Assembly (NCBI GenBank): GCA_042571625.1
Contig: JBHPFQ010000016.1
Coordinates: forward strand, 1 to 13,886
Reading direction: 5' to 3'
Origin: JBHPFQ01 sp042571625
Lineage (GTDB): Bacteria; Patescibacteriota; Minisyncoccia; Portnoybacterales; UBA2143
Length of the DNA: 13,886 nucleotides
Below the pieces are notes generated by a model, which worked only from the letters and a program-made list of their open reading frames with translations, was not told the DNA's origin and searched no databases. The position numbers and the translations under genes were made by a program. Positions 1 to 7,046 of the stretch are shown piece by piece; the first letter of the stretch is position 1, and each line of letters begins with the position of its first letter.

Positions 1-365
1 GAATAAATCTTGTCTTTTGTTAGATATTCACGATAATTAAAATCTTCAAATTCAACTGGTTGTTTTAATACTCCGCTAATTTCTAATTTATCGCCATAAC
101 TATATTCTGGATATAGATTTGACGTTAATAATATTTTGCCTGGAATTTCTTCTGCCTTAATCTGAAATCTTATCTTATCAATATGCTTTTCCGGCTCACT
201 AACAATAATCCCTTGAAAAGTAATTTCTTGATCATAATATTTTTTAACTTCGCTTTGAGCAGTATTTTTAACTTTGTTTTGATAATAAAAAGAACCTGTG
301 ATTAAAACAATCAGGCATAGATAAAAGAGTATTTTAAATATATAGATTCTATGTTCCTCTGACAT
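1..365 (-). CDS. comEC: ComEC/Rec2-type DNA uptake channel, N-terminal fragment (runs off the window)
   Basis: An open frame of 121 codons on the minus strand with no stop before the window edge. The product starts MSEEHRIYIF, has one clear membrane helix at about residues 10-27, then a soluble OB-like segment. It carries GDKLEISG (91-98) and FNYREYL (109-115), the pattern of the DUF4131 domain that precedes the competence domain in ComEC. ComEC forms the inner-membrane channel that takes up single-stranded DNA in natural transformation. Only the N-terminal part is visible; the multi-helix channel and any metallo-beta-lactamase domain lie outside. The ATG at 365 overlaps the 3' end of nrdG by 17 bases in another frame, so the two are probably translated from one mRNA. 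Identification rests on a recalled motif and the fragment is short, so confidence is moderate to good. Confidence 0.72.
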   Translation of the reverse strand, partial: MSEEHRIYIFKILFYLCLIVLITGSFYYQNKVKNTAQSEVKKYYDQEITFQGIIVSEPEKHIDKIRFQIKAEEIPGKILLTSNLYPEYSYGDKLEISGVLKQPVEFEDFNYREYLTKDKIY

Positions 366-1062
366 CTACTTTATCAAAATATGGCTTAGCTATCTCAATC
401 ATTTGCTTTAATTCCTCATCAGGATATGGTTGAATTTTACGCCATTTTTTATCTAAAGTATTTTCATTTCTAAATTGCTGAAGATAATAAGCTTTGGATC
501 CGTCTAATAATTCGCCTATTTTTTTAATTTCTTTTCTATCAACTATATTTGGAACAACAGTAGTCCTAAACTCATAATCGATATTACTATTTTTAATTAA
601 ATTTATACTTTTTTGAATCTTTTTTAATAATCTATGAAATTCCATCGGTCGCTTCGCTCCCTCTGGAAAAATAAAATCAGAATATTTTTCCAATCCGCAT
701 TTAATATCCATAGCAATATAATCTAATAATTTTTCTTTAAAAAGACTCTCTAAAATATTAGGATTGCTTCCATTAGTGTCTAGCTTAACTAAAAAGTTCT
801 CTTTTTTTATTTTTTCAATAAAACTAATTAAATCCGACTGAATAGTCGGCTCACCGCCTGTTATACAAACCCCATCTATTAATCCTTTTCTTTGTGCTAA
901 AAAATCAAAAAAATATTTTTCTTCAATAATATCTCCTCTATCAATCAAGCTTGGATTATGACAAAAACAACATCTAAAATTACATCCTGAGACAAAAACA
1001 GTAACAGCTATATTGCCAGGATAATCTACCAAAGTTGTTTTTTGCAACGCCCTTATCTCCAT
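349..1062 (-). CDS. nrdG: Anaerobic ribonucleoside-triphosphate reductase activating protein (radical SAM)
   Basis: A 237-residue radical SAM enzyme that uses a [4Fe-4S] cluster and S-adenosylmethionine to install the glycyl radical on NrdD. The cluster motif CxxxCxxC is C27, C31, C34, inside the family-typical stretch LVDYPG...GCNFRC..CHNP. GGEPT at 69-73 is the SAM-binding GGE motif. The N-terminus and length match the TIGR02495 (NrdG2) subfamily, which is longer than E. coli NrdG. It lies 5 bases downstream of nrdD, its substrate. No Shine-Dalgarno sequence is visible, so translation is probably coupled to nrdD. Its last codons overlap the comEC start. The assignment is secure from the motif plus the nrdD neighbour. 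Confidence 0.95.
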   Translation of the reverse strand: MEIRALQKTTLVDYPGNIAVTVFVSGCNFRCCFCHNPSLIDRGDIIEEKYFFDFLAQRKGLIDGVCITGGEPTIQSDLISFIEKIKKENFLVKLDTNGSNPNILESLFKEKLLDYIAMDIKCGLEKYSDFIFPEGAKRPMEFHRLLKKIQKSINLIKNSNIDYEFRTTVVPNIVDRKEIKKIGELLDGSKAYYLQQFRNENTLDKKWRKIQPYPDEELKQMIEIAKPYFDKVDVRGT

Positions 1063-1067
1063 AAAAA

Positions 1068-3185
1068 TTATGATAAATTCTTTGGTATTTTAAACGTTTT
1101 TCTATCTCTAAATTCTGCTTCTTTGCCAACATGGAATTGTTGGACAGGACGATAATATCCCACTACGCGCGAATATACTTCGCATGGTTGTTTAACAACA
1201 CACTTGGGACAATAAAAATGTTCACCAGAAATATATCCATGATGCGGACAAATAGAAAAAGTAGGCGTTAAACTGATATAAGGCAAACTAAAATTTTCAA
1301 AAACTTTTTTAACTAAACTTTTAGCTGTTTGTATATCAGAAACTTTTTCTCCTAAAAACAAATGCATAACCGTGCCACCACTATAACTACATTGAAGTTC
1401 GTCCTGAAGCTTTAATGCTTCAAAAATATCATCTGTATAATTAACAGATAATTGAGTACTATTCGTATAATAAGGAGCTTTTCTAGATCCAGAAACAATA
1501 ATATCTGGAAATTCCTGTCTGTCTTTTAAAGCCAAACGATAGCTGGTTCCTTCTGCTGGCGTAGCTTCTAAGTTATAAAGATTATCTGTTTCTTTTTGAT
1601 ATTTAATCAAATTATTTTTCATAAAGTCCATAATCTCAATTGCTAAATTCCTTCCAGCTTTAGTCCCAATATCTTTTCCAATAAAATTTAAAAGCGCTTC
1701 ATTCATTCCAACCAGACCAATAGTTGAAAAATGATTGCTAAAATATCTTCCACGTATTTTATAAACTCCCTCAAGCCAATATTTAGAATATGGATAAAGA
1801 CCTTTCTGAATAAAATATTCCAATGTTTTTCTTTTAATTTCTAAACTCTCCTTTGATAAATCCATTGCTTTGGTTAATCTTTGGAAAAATTCTTTTTTAG
1901 TTTTTGATAAATATCCGATTCTCGGCATATTAATTGTTACCACGCCAATACTACCCGTAAGAGGATTAGAGCCGAATAAGCCACCTCCACGCTTATATAA
2001 CTCTTTGTTAGATAACCTTAAACGACAACACATTGAACGAACATCATCAGGGCTCATATCTGAATGAATAAAATTAGCAAAATAATTAGTTCCATACTTA
2101 GCCGATGCATCCCATAAATAATCAAGATTAGAATCATCCCAAGCAAAATCCTTAGTAATATTAACAGTCGGTATTGGAAAACTAAAAACCCTTTGATTCC
2201 TATCTCCATCAAGCATACTCTCATAAAGAGCTTTATTAAGAATGTTCATTTCTTCTTGAAAATCACCATATACCTCGTCCTTTATTTTCCCTCCAATAAT
2301 AACTGGTTGTTTAGCCAATGATGATGAAGGAACAATATCTAAAGTTATATTTGTAAAAGGGCATTGAAATCCTACTCTTGTAGGAATTGCCATATTAAAT
2401 AAAAATTCCTGAATTGACTGCTTAACCTGTTGATAATTCAAACGGTCATATCTTATAAAAGGTGCTAAAAGAGTGTCAAAAGAAGAAACAGCTCCAGCGC
2501 CAGCGCTCTCTCCTTGAAGCGCAAAAAAGAAATTAACCAATTGTCCTAAAGCAGATTGAAAATGTGCTGGCGGTTTTGATTCAATCTTCCCAGAAACACC
2601 TCCAAAACCTTTTAAAATTAAATCATATAAATCCCACCCGCAGCAATATGTACTAAGAGAATTTAAATCATGTATATGAAAATCCCCATTTCCCACAGCT
2701 TGTCTAATTTCTTTAGGATAGATTTTATCTAACCAATATCTTTTAGTTATTGCAGACGTAATATAATGATTAAGACCCTGAAAAGAATAAGCCGTATTTG
2801 CATTTTCTTTAACCTGCCAATCGTTTTCTTGAACATACTTATCAATCATTTCAACCGACTCGTCAAAAGCAGAGACCGCTTCTCTTAATTTGCGACGCTG
2901 TTCACGATAAAGAATATACGACTTGGCTGTTTCAGTATAACCTTCCATAATCAAAACCTCTTCAATAATATTCTGAATCTCTTCTATTTTTGGAATATCA
3001 TTTTCTTTGAATCTTCTATTTAAAAGCGCAAACACTTGATCTGAGATTCCCTGCGCGATCTTTTTCCCTCCTTTCCTAGTTACCGTAAGAGCCTTAAAAA
3101 CTGCTTGTGTAATTTTAAACTGATCAAAATCAACAATTCTTCCATCGCGCTTTTGAACCTGAATAATTTTTGATTTTTGAGACAT
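1068..3185 (-). CDS. nrdD: Anaerobic (class III) ribonucleoside-triphosphate reductase
   Basis: A 705-residue glycyl-radical enzyme that reduces ribonucleotides to deoxyribonucleotides without oxygen. An ATP-cone regulatory domain occupies about residues 5-100 (KRDGRIVDF near the start). The barrel follows, with candidate active-site cysteines in TYCCGWDL (C181/C182) and MCCRLRLS (C386/C387), then the conserved GGGLFGSNPLTGSIGVVTIN block at 400-419. Near the C-terminus a CPxHGY...CPxC metal site (C646, C659, C662, with C668 nearby) precedes RVVGYYRP, where G676 is the expected radical glycine. The length is normal and there is no intein or frameshift. The ATG is preceded by a strong AGGGGGGAG Shine-Dalgarno with a 9-base gap. 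It heads the nrdD-nrdG-comEC unit and has its own promoter just after the ftsZ terminator. It implies anaerobic dNTP synthesis. Confidence 0.97.
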   Translation of the reverse strand: MSQKSKIIQVQKRDGRIVDFDQFKITQAVFKALTVTRKGGKKIAQGISDQVFALLNRRFKENDIPKIEEIQNIIEEVLIMEGYTETAKSYILYREQRRKLREAVSAFDESVEMIDKYVQENDWQVKENANTAYSFQGLNHYITSAITKRYWLDKIYPKEIRQAVGNGDFHIHDLNSLSTYCCGWDLYDLILKGFGGVSGKIESKPPAHFQSALGQLVNFFFALQGESAGAGAVSSFDTLLAPFIRYDRLNYQQVKQSIQEFLFNMAIPTRVGFQCPFTNITLDIVPSSSLAKQPVIIGGKIKDEVYGDFQEEMNILNKALYESMLDGDRNQRVFSFPIPTVNITKDFAWDDSNLDYLWDASAKYGTNYFANFIHSDMSPDDVRSMCCRLRLSNKELYKRGGGLFGSNPLTGSIGVVTINMPRIGYLSKTKKEFFQRLTKAMDLSKESLEIKRKTLEYFIQKGLYPYSKYWLEGVYKIRGRYFSNHFSTIGLVGMNEALLNFIGKDIGTKAGRNLAIEIMDFMKNNLIKYQKETDNLYNLEATPAEGTSYRLALKDRQEFPDIIVSGSRKAPYYTNSTQLSVNYTDDIFEALKLQDELQCSYSGGTVMHLFLGEKVSDIQTAKSLVKKVFENFSLPYISLTPTFSICPHHGYISGEHFYCPKCVVKQPCEVYSRVVGYYRPVQQFHVGKEAEFRDRKTFKIPKNLS

Positions 3186-3208
3186 AAAAAAAATCTCCCC
3201 CCTAATTT

Positions 3209-3237
3209 TAGAGTTAATATACAGTTATTTTACTCTA
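3209..3237 (-). promoter_or_regulatory. Imperfect inverted repeat over the nrdD promoter (candidate operator)
   Basis: TAGAGTTAA (3209-3217) and TTTACTCTA (3229-3237) form 9-base arms with one mismatch, separated by 11 bases. The repeat covers the proposed -10 box and start of transcription of nrdD, a usual place for a repressor site. It does not look like a recognisable NrdR box, and no regulator is identified. The arms could instead form an RNA hairpin in a longer transcript. Confidence 0.35.
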
Positions 3238-3255
3238 ATAAAAAACAGCGGTCAA
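3227..3255 (-). promoter_or_regulatory. Predicted sigma-70-like promoter of nrdD
   Basis: Reading the minus strand, TTGACC (3255-3250), a 17-base spacer, then TAAAAT (3232-3227), each 5 of 6 to consensus. Transcription would begin near 3220, giving a leader of about 35 bases that holds the AGGGGGGAG ribosome-binding site. The -35 box lies inside the stem of the upstream ftsZ terminator, so terminator and promoter share bases. Confidence 0.5.
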
Positions 3256-3269
3256 ATGACCACTGTTTT
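3242..3269 (-). terminator. Rho-independent terminator after ftsZ
   Basis: On the minus strand a 12-bp stem (AAAACAGTGGTC / GACCGCTGTTTT, one G-U pair) with a 4-base loop ends in a U-rich stretch. It begins 19 bases past the ftsZ stop codon and closes the LOG-rpsU-yqeY-ybeY-ftsA-ftsZ unit. The A-rich 5' arm would allow some activity in the other direction. Confidence 0.85.
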
Positions 3270-3288
3270 ATCAATATAAATTATTTTT

Positions 3289-4479
3289 TTACTTCATCTT
3301 TCTTCTAATAAAAGCTGGAATATCCCATTCATTTTCTTCTTCTGGTTCTGTTTCATTTTGCTTTTCTTCAACCACATCCACAACTGTCTTTGGTTTAATC
3401 ATTATAGGTTGCTTTCTCTCTATATTTTTTTCTTCTTCTTTCTTATGATCAATAATGCTTGACGATGATGAAATTGGCGAAATATCCCGTATCTTTGTCT
3501 CTTCTATATCAGTTTTTTTCTTAAACTCATCAAATCCAGTAGCAATAACTGTAATCTTAACTTCCCCTTTTTTCAATTTTTCATCAATAACAGCTCCGAA
3601 AATAACTTTAGCATCTGTGTCAATTGATTCAGTAATAATTTTCGCCGCGTCATTTATCTCAACCATAGCTAAATCAGAACTACCGCTAATATTAAACAAA
3701 ACTCCTTTTGCTCCATCAATAGAAATTTCAAGTAGAGGAGAATTAACAGCTGTTTTAGCAGCTTCAATCGCTCTATCTTCCCCAGAAGCTCGTCCAATTC
3801 CAACTAAAGCAGAACCTGCATCCTGCATTATCGCTTTAATGTCAGCAAAATCAACATTAACTATTCCTGGTATAGTTACAAGATCTGAAATACCTTGGAC
3901 TGCTTGTCTTAGAACATCATCAACTACTGAAAAAGCATTAATCAAAGAAGTTTTCCTATCTATAATTGAAAGCAATTTATCATTAGGAATAGTTATTAAA
4001 GTGTCTACTCTTTCTTTTAGCTGCTCTAATCCTTGTTCAGCCAAACTAATTCGACGATGCCCTTCAAAAGTAAATGGTTTGGTAACCACTCCAACAGTAA
4101 GCGCTCCAGAATCTTTAGCTGCTTCGGCAATTATTGGACTAGCTCCAGTACCAGTGCCTCCACCCAATCCACAAGTCACAAAAATCATATCTGCTCCTTT
4201 AACAACCTCATGAATTTCATCACGATTTTCTTCTGCTGCTTGCCTGCCTATCTCTGGATTCATTCCAGCGCCTAATCCTTTAGTTAAATTTTTTCCTATG
4301 TGAAGTTGCTCAGACGCACCAACATGATGCAAGTCTTGAGCGTCAGTATTAATAGCAACAAATTCAACACCATGAATATTGCAAGCTATCATTCTAGCTA
4401 TTGCATTTCCTCCGCCTCCTCCAACTCCAACAACTTTAATTTTAGCAAATGTTTCTAATTCTGGTTTTACTTGAGCCAT
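3289..4479 (-). CDS. ftsZ: Cell division protein FtsZ
   Basis: A 396-residue tubulin-like GTPase that polymerises into the Z ring at mid-cell. The N-terminal nucleotide-binding segment has VVGVGGGGGNA (16-26), the tubulin signature GGGTGTG is at 106-112, and the T7 synergy loop NVDFAD is at 208-213, so GTP binding and hydrolysis residues look intact. A Glu/Lys-rich linker follows the globular domain and leads to the conserved C-terminal peptide WDIPAFIRRKMK (385-396), which binds FtsA and other anchors. It lies 71 bases after ftsA, its usual partner, and is the last gene of its unit. The start ATG has AGGAAA about 7 bases upstream. I saw no convincing promoter in the 71-base gap, though a weak internal one cannot be excluded. 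Confidence 0.98.
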   Translation of the reverse strand: MAQVKPELETFAKIKVVGVGGGGGNAIARMIACNIHGVEFVAINTDAQDLHHVGASEQLHIGKNLTKGLGAGMNPEIGRQAAEENRDEIHEVVKGADMIFVTCGLGGGTGTGASPIIAEAAKDSGALTVGVVTKPFTFEGHRRISLAEQGLEQLKERVDTLITIPNDKLLSIIDRKTSLINAFSVVDDVLRQAVQGISDLVTIPGIVNVDFADIKAIMQDAGSALVGIGRASGEDRAIEAAKTAVNSPLLEISIDGAKGVLFNISGSSDLAMVEINDAAKIITESIDTDAKVIFGAVIDEKLKKGEVKITVIATGFDEFKKKTDIEETKIRDISPISSSSSIIDHKKEEEKNIERKQPIMIKPKTVVDVVEEKQNETEPEEENEWDIPAFIRRKMK

Positions 4480-4550
4480 AAATAATTTCCTAATCTATAT
4501 ATCTTCTTTTATCATATTCATTGGAACTTTGCAAGACCTTAAAGATTCTA

Positions 4551-5804
4551 TTATGGCAAAAATCCTTTTAACAATTCTTTAATTTTGCCAATTGGCGAAA
4601 AGAAAGAAAATCCTCTAAAAGAAATTCCATTCCTATGTTTTTTATCTCTGTCTATTTTATCGGCACTCCATAATACCAAACCTATTGCTGTAGCAAAAGC
4701 AGGATCATCAACTTCATCCATAGGGCCATCTAATTCTAATGGAAATCCAATTTGAGCAGGAAGCTTTAACTCATCTTTTGTTAAATCAACTAATCCAGGA
4801 ATCTTAGCTCCTGCACCAAGCAAAACAACTCCCGCAGGTAAAAGACCCTGCCTGTCAATTTTTTTTAGTTCCTTATTAACTAAATATAAAATCTCGCCAA
4901 TTCTTGCTTCTATTATCTTAACAACTTCAACACGCGGTATAGATCCTTTTTCTCCGCCTAAACTAATTTTAGACAAATCAACAATATCTTTTCTATTAAT
5001 TTCAGATGTAATTGCTGCTCCATATTCTAATTTTATTCTTTCTGCTAAATCAATATCGCTTCTCAACCCAATAGCAATATCATTAGTAATATGCGATGAA
5101 CCAATAGGCAAAACACAACTATGAATAATATCTCCTTCTTCAAAAATTGTTAAACCAGCTGTACCTCCTCCTAAATCCAGTGCCAAAACCCCAAGTTCTC
5201 TTTGCCGTTTACTTAAAGCCGCTCTACTTGCCGCTAATGGTGCAAAAACTAGTTCCTCTATTTCTACCCCAGATTCATTAACACATTTACTTAGATTCTT
5301 AATAAAAGGAGTCGCTCCTTCAATTATCAAAGCATCAACTTCTAGCCGAACTCCGCTCATGCCAATTGGCTCTTTAATACACGCTTGACTATCAACAATA
5401 AAACTTCGCGGAATAATATGAATAATTTCCCTATTCTGAGAAATTGATATAGCCGAAGCCGCGTTAATCGCACGAGACACATCTTCTTTAGAAATTTCTC
5501 CGTCGGCGCGCGAAACAGCAACTACCCCCTTACTTATTTTAGTACTAATATGATTTCCGCTTATACTTACACGAGCACGTTCAATGGGAATTCCACTAGT
5601 TCTTTCAGCTTCCTGAACCGACTGACTAATACTTTTAACCGCCTCTTCAATATCAACAACAATCCCTTTTCTTAATCCACAAGAAGGGGATTGACCAACA
5701 CCGATAAGCTGTGGCTTTGAGCCATCGGCTTTTATTCTGGCAACAACTGTTCTAATAGAACAAGTGCCAACATCCAAACCGACAACTATGTTTTCTTTAG
5801 ACAT
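4551..5804 (-). CDS. ftsA: Cell division protein FtsA (actin-like Z-ring anchor)
   Basis: A 417-residue actin-fold ATPase that tethers FtsZ filaments to the membrane. Phosphate-1 motif GLDVGTCSIRTV (9-20), phosphate-2 motif LALDLGGGTAGLTIF (207-221) and the adenosine motif VVLLGAGAKIPG are all present, and the SHS2/1C subdomain typical of FtsA lies between the first two. The C-terminus ends in a short amphipathic stretch, KIKELLKGFLP, matching the membrane-targeting helix of the family. The start lies 3 bases after the ybeY stop codon, and no Shine-Dalgarno is visible, so translation is probably by re-initiation. Its position directly before ftsZ is normal, but the usual ftsQ/mur/ddl neighbours are absent; translation-related genes precede it instead. 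Confidence 0.96.
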   Translation of the reverse strand: MSKENIVVGLDVGTCSIRTVVARIKADGSKPQLIGVGQSPSCGLRKGIVVDIEEAVKSISQSVQEAERTSGIPIERARVSISGNHISTKISKGVVAVSRADGEISKEDVSRAINAASAISISQNREIIHIIPRSFIVDSQACIKEPIGMSGVRLEVDALIIEGATPFIKNLSKCVNESGVEIEELVFAPLAASRAALSKRQRELGVLALDLGGGTAGLTIFEEGDIIHSCVLPIGSSHITNDIAIGLRSDIDLAERIKLEYGAAITSEINRKDIVDLSKISLGGEKGSIPRVEVVKIIEARIGEILYLVNKELKKIDRQGLLPAGVVLLGAGAKIPGLVDLTKDELKLPAQIGFPLELDGPMDEVDDPAFATAIGLVLWSADKIDRDKKHRNGISFRGFSFFSPIGKIKELLKGFLP

Positions 5805-5807
5805 ATT

Positions 5808-6299
5808 TTATTCAATTGATAATTGCTCTAATATCTTTTCTTCCATTTCTCTCATCTTCTTCGCGTCCTTCTCATCTTTTTCATGTTCATATCCAAATAA
5901 ATGTAGAATCCCATGAATTAATAAAAAACTTATTTCCTTTTCCAACGAATGTTTTATTTCTCTTGCCTGTTTTTTTGCTTGCGGATAGCAAATAATAATT
6001 TCTCCAATCCGATTAATCCCATCAGGCGCTTCAACAAAATCTTTTATTCCTAAATATTGAAAAGCAGGTTTATCCCCAAAAGACAACACGTCGGTAACCC
6101 GATTCTTGCCACGATACATTTTATTCAACTTTTTTATTCTTGCATTACCAACAATTGCTAAGCTTATTTCTATTTTACCTTCTTTTGCAAATTTTGGGAA
6201 TGTCCCATCCCTGTTAATAACATTTATTGCCAAATCTGTTATTTTTCTTAAAAGTTTCTCATTTATTTCATTGGTTGTAAAATTGCGAATTTCAAGCAT
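5808..6299 (-). CDS. ybeY: Endoribonuclease YbeY (rRNA maturation factor)
   Basis: A 163-residue metal-dependent endoribonuclease needed for 16S rRNA 3'-end maturation and ribosome quality control in studied bacteria. The zinc motif HGxxHxxGYxH is H129, H133, H139 (HGILHLFGYEH), preceded by the family's VTDVLSF (69-74 region) and IGEI (98-101). The length is typical. Its ATG shares one base with the yqeY stop (TAATG), which indicates coupled translation. Being next to rpsU (two genes upstream), it fits a ribosome-biogenesis segment of the operon. Confidence 0.96.
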   Translation of the reverse strand: MLEIRNFTTNEINEKLLRKITDLAINVINRDGTFPKFAKEGKIEISLAIVGNARIKKLNKMYRGKNRVTDVLSFGDKPAFQYLGIKDFVEAPDGINRIGEIIICYPQAKKQAREIKHSLEKEISFLLIHGILHLFGYEHEKDEKDAKKMREMEEKILEQLSIE

Positions 6300-6787
6300 T
6301 ATTTATTCAATTCTTCCTGAACAATTTTACTTACTAATTTCCCATCAGCCTTGCCTTTAACCAATGGCATCAAAGCGCCCATCAGCTTGCCCATTTCTCT
6401 CGGATCGCTAATCCCGATCTCGACAATTTTTTCTTTAACTATTTTTCTAATCTCATCTTCACCCATTTGCTCCGGAAGATAAACATTTAATATTTCTAAT
6501 TCTTTTTTTTCTTTATCAGCTAAATCCTGCCTACTTCCTTTTTCAAACTGTTCAATAGAATCACGACGTTTCTTAACTTCGCTAGAGAGAACCTCTAAAA
6601 CTTCTTCATCAGTTAATAAACTAGATTTTTCTAAATCCTTTTCTCCTTGCTTAAATAATTTTCCTCTCTTATCTTTCTCTCGATTAGAAACTGACGCTAA
6701 AACCATACGCAAAACAGACACTTTTATCGCGTCTTTTTCCACCATTGATTTCTTAACATCATTTTGAATTATTTCCTTAAGAGACAT
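6299..6787 (-). CDS. yqeY: GatB/YqeY domain-containing protein
   Basis: A 162-residue stand-alone YqeY protein, a helical domain related to the tRNA-binding tail of GatB in the tRNA-dependent amidotransferase. Recognisable family features are the N-terminal MSLKEIIQNDVKKSM, a VLRMVLASV helix, the KKRRDSIEQFEKGSRQDLADKE block and the ILNVYLPEQM...MGKLMGALMPLVKGKADG C-terminal region. The family is thought to bind tRNA, but its precise role is not established. It starts on a TAATG overlap with the rpsU stop codon and itself ends on a TAATG overlap with ybeY. The rpsU-yqeY order is common across bacteria. Confidence 0.93.
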   Translation of the reverse strand: MSLKEIIQNDVKKSMVEKDAIKVSVLRMVLASVSNREKDKRGKLFKQGEKDLEKSSLLTDEEVLEVLSSEVKKRRDSIEQFEKGSRQDLADKEKKELEILNVYLPEQMGEDEIRKIVKEKIVEIGISDPREMGKLMGALMPLVKGKADGKLVSKIVQEELNK

Positions 6788-7032
6788 TATCTTCTCTTTT
6801 TGAATTTCTTGTCTTCTTCAAAAAGCCCTAATTTTTTTAATTTTTCAATTTTTTTGGCGGTTTTCTGCCGTCTCAAAGCACTTTGTCTTCTTTCTAATTT
6901 GCTTTTATCTTTTTCCCAAAATCTTGCTTTTCGCGCACGAACCAAAATACCGCTTTGTTGTATCCTTCTAGTAAAGCGCCTTAATAAGCTGCGGGTGTTT
7001 TCTCTTTCTCTTTTTTTAACTTCAACAACCAC
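6787..7032 (-). CDS. rpsU: 30S ribosomal protein bS21
   Basis: A small, very basic protein with the bS21 pattern VEVKKRE...SLLRRFTRRIQQSGIL near the N-terminus and a Lys/Arg-rich helical tail. It sits on the 30S platform near the anti-Shine-Dalgarno region and assists initiation. I chose the GTG at 7032 (81 residues, starting M-VVEVKKRE). The upstream in-frame GTG at 7041 begins on the last base of the AGGAGG Shine-Dalgarno and cannot be used with it, while 7032 lies 8 bases downstream and gives the usual bS21 N-terminus. The stop overlaps the yqeY start (TAATG). Confidence 0.93.
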   Translation of the reverse strand: MVVEVKKRERENTRSLLRRFTRRIQQSGILVRARKARFWEKDKSKLERRQSALRRQKTAKKIEKLKKLGLFEEDKKFKKRR

Positions 7033-7040
7033 ACAATTCA

Positions 7041-7046
7041 CCTCCT
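7041..7046 (-). promoter_or_regulatory. rpsU: Consensus Shine-Dalgarno of rpsU, abutting the LOG stop codon
   Basis: The minus strand reads TAGAGGAGG: the TAG stop of the LOG gene (7049-7047) is followed directly by AGGAGG. The site decides the rpsU start, since only the GTG at 7032 is correctly spaced (8 bases). A ribosome finishing the LOG gene would sit over this site, so the two may be translationally linked. Confidence 0.8.

Noticed and set aside
1068..3185. Possible intein or missing zinc cysteine in NrdD because CPxH replaces CPxC.
   Set aside because: The length is normal for the family, and the CPxHGY...CPxC form is, as far as I recall, common among class III reductases.
3455..4213. 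A 252-codon open frame on the plus strand opposite ftsZ.
   Set aside because: It is the antisense shadow of a clear FtsZ gene, has low-complexity Ser/Ile-rich content and no family motif or ribosome-binding site.
4480..4550. An internal ftsZ promoter in the ftsA-ftsZ gap.
   Set aside because: TTGCAA with TAAAAG at 17 bases is the best pair, only 4 of 6 each; too weak to list.
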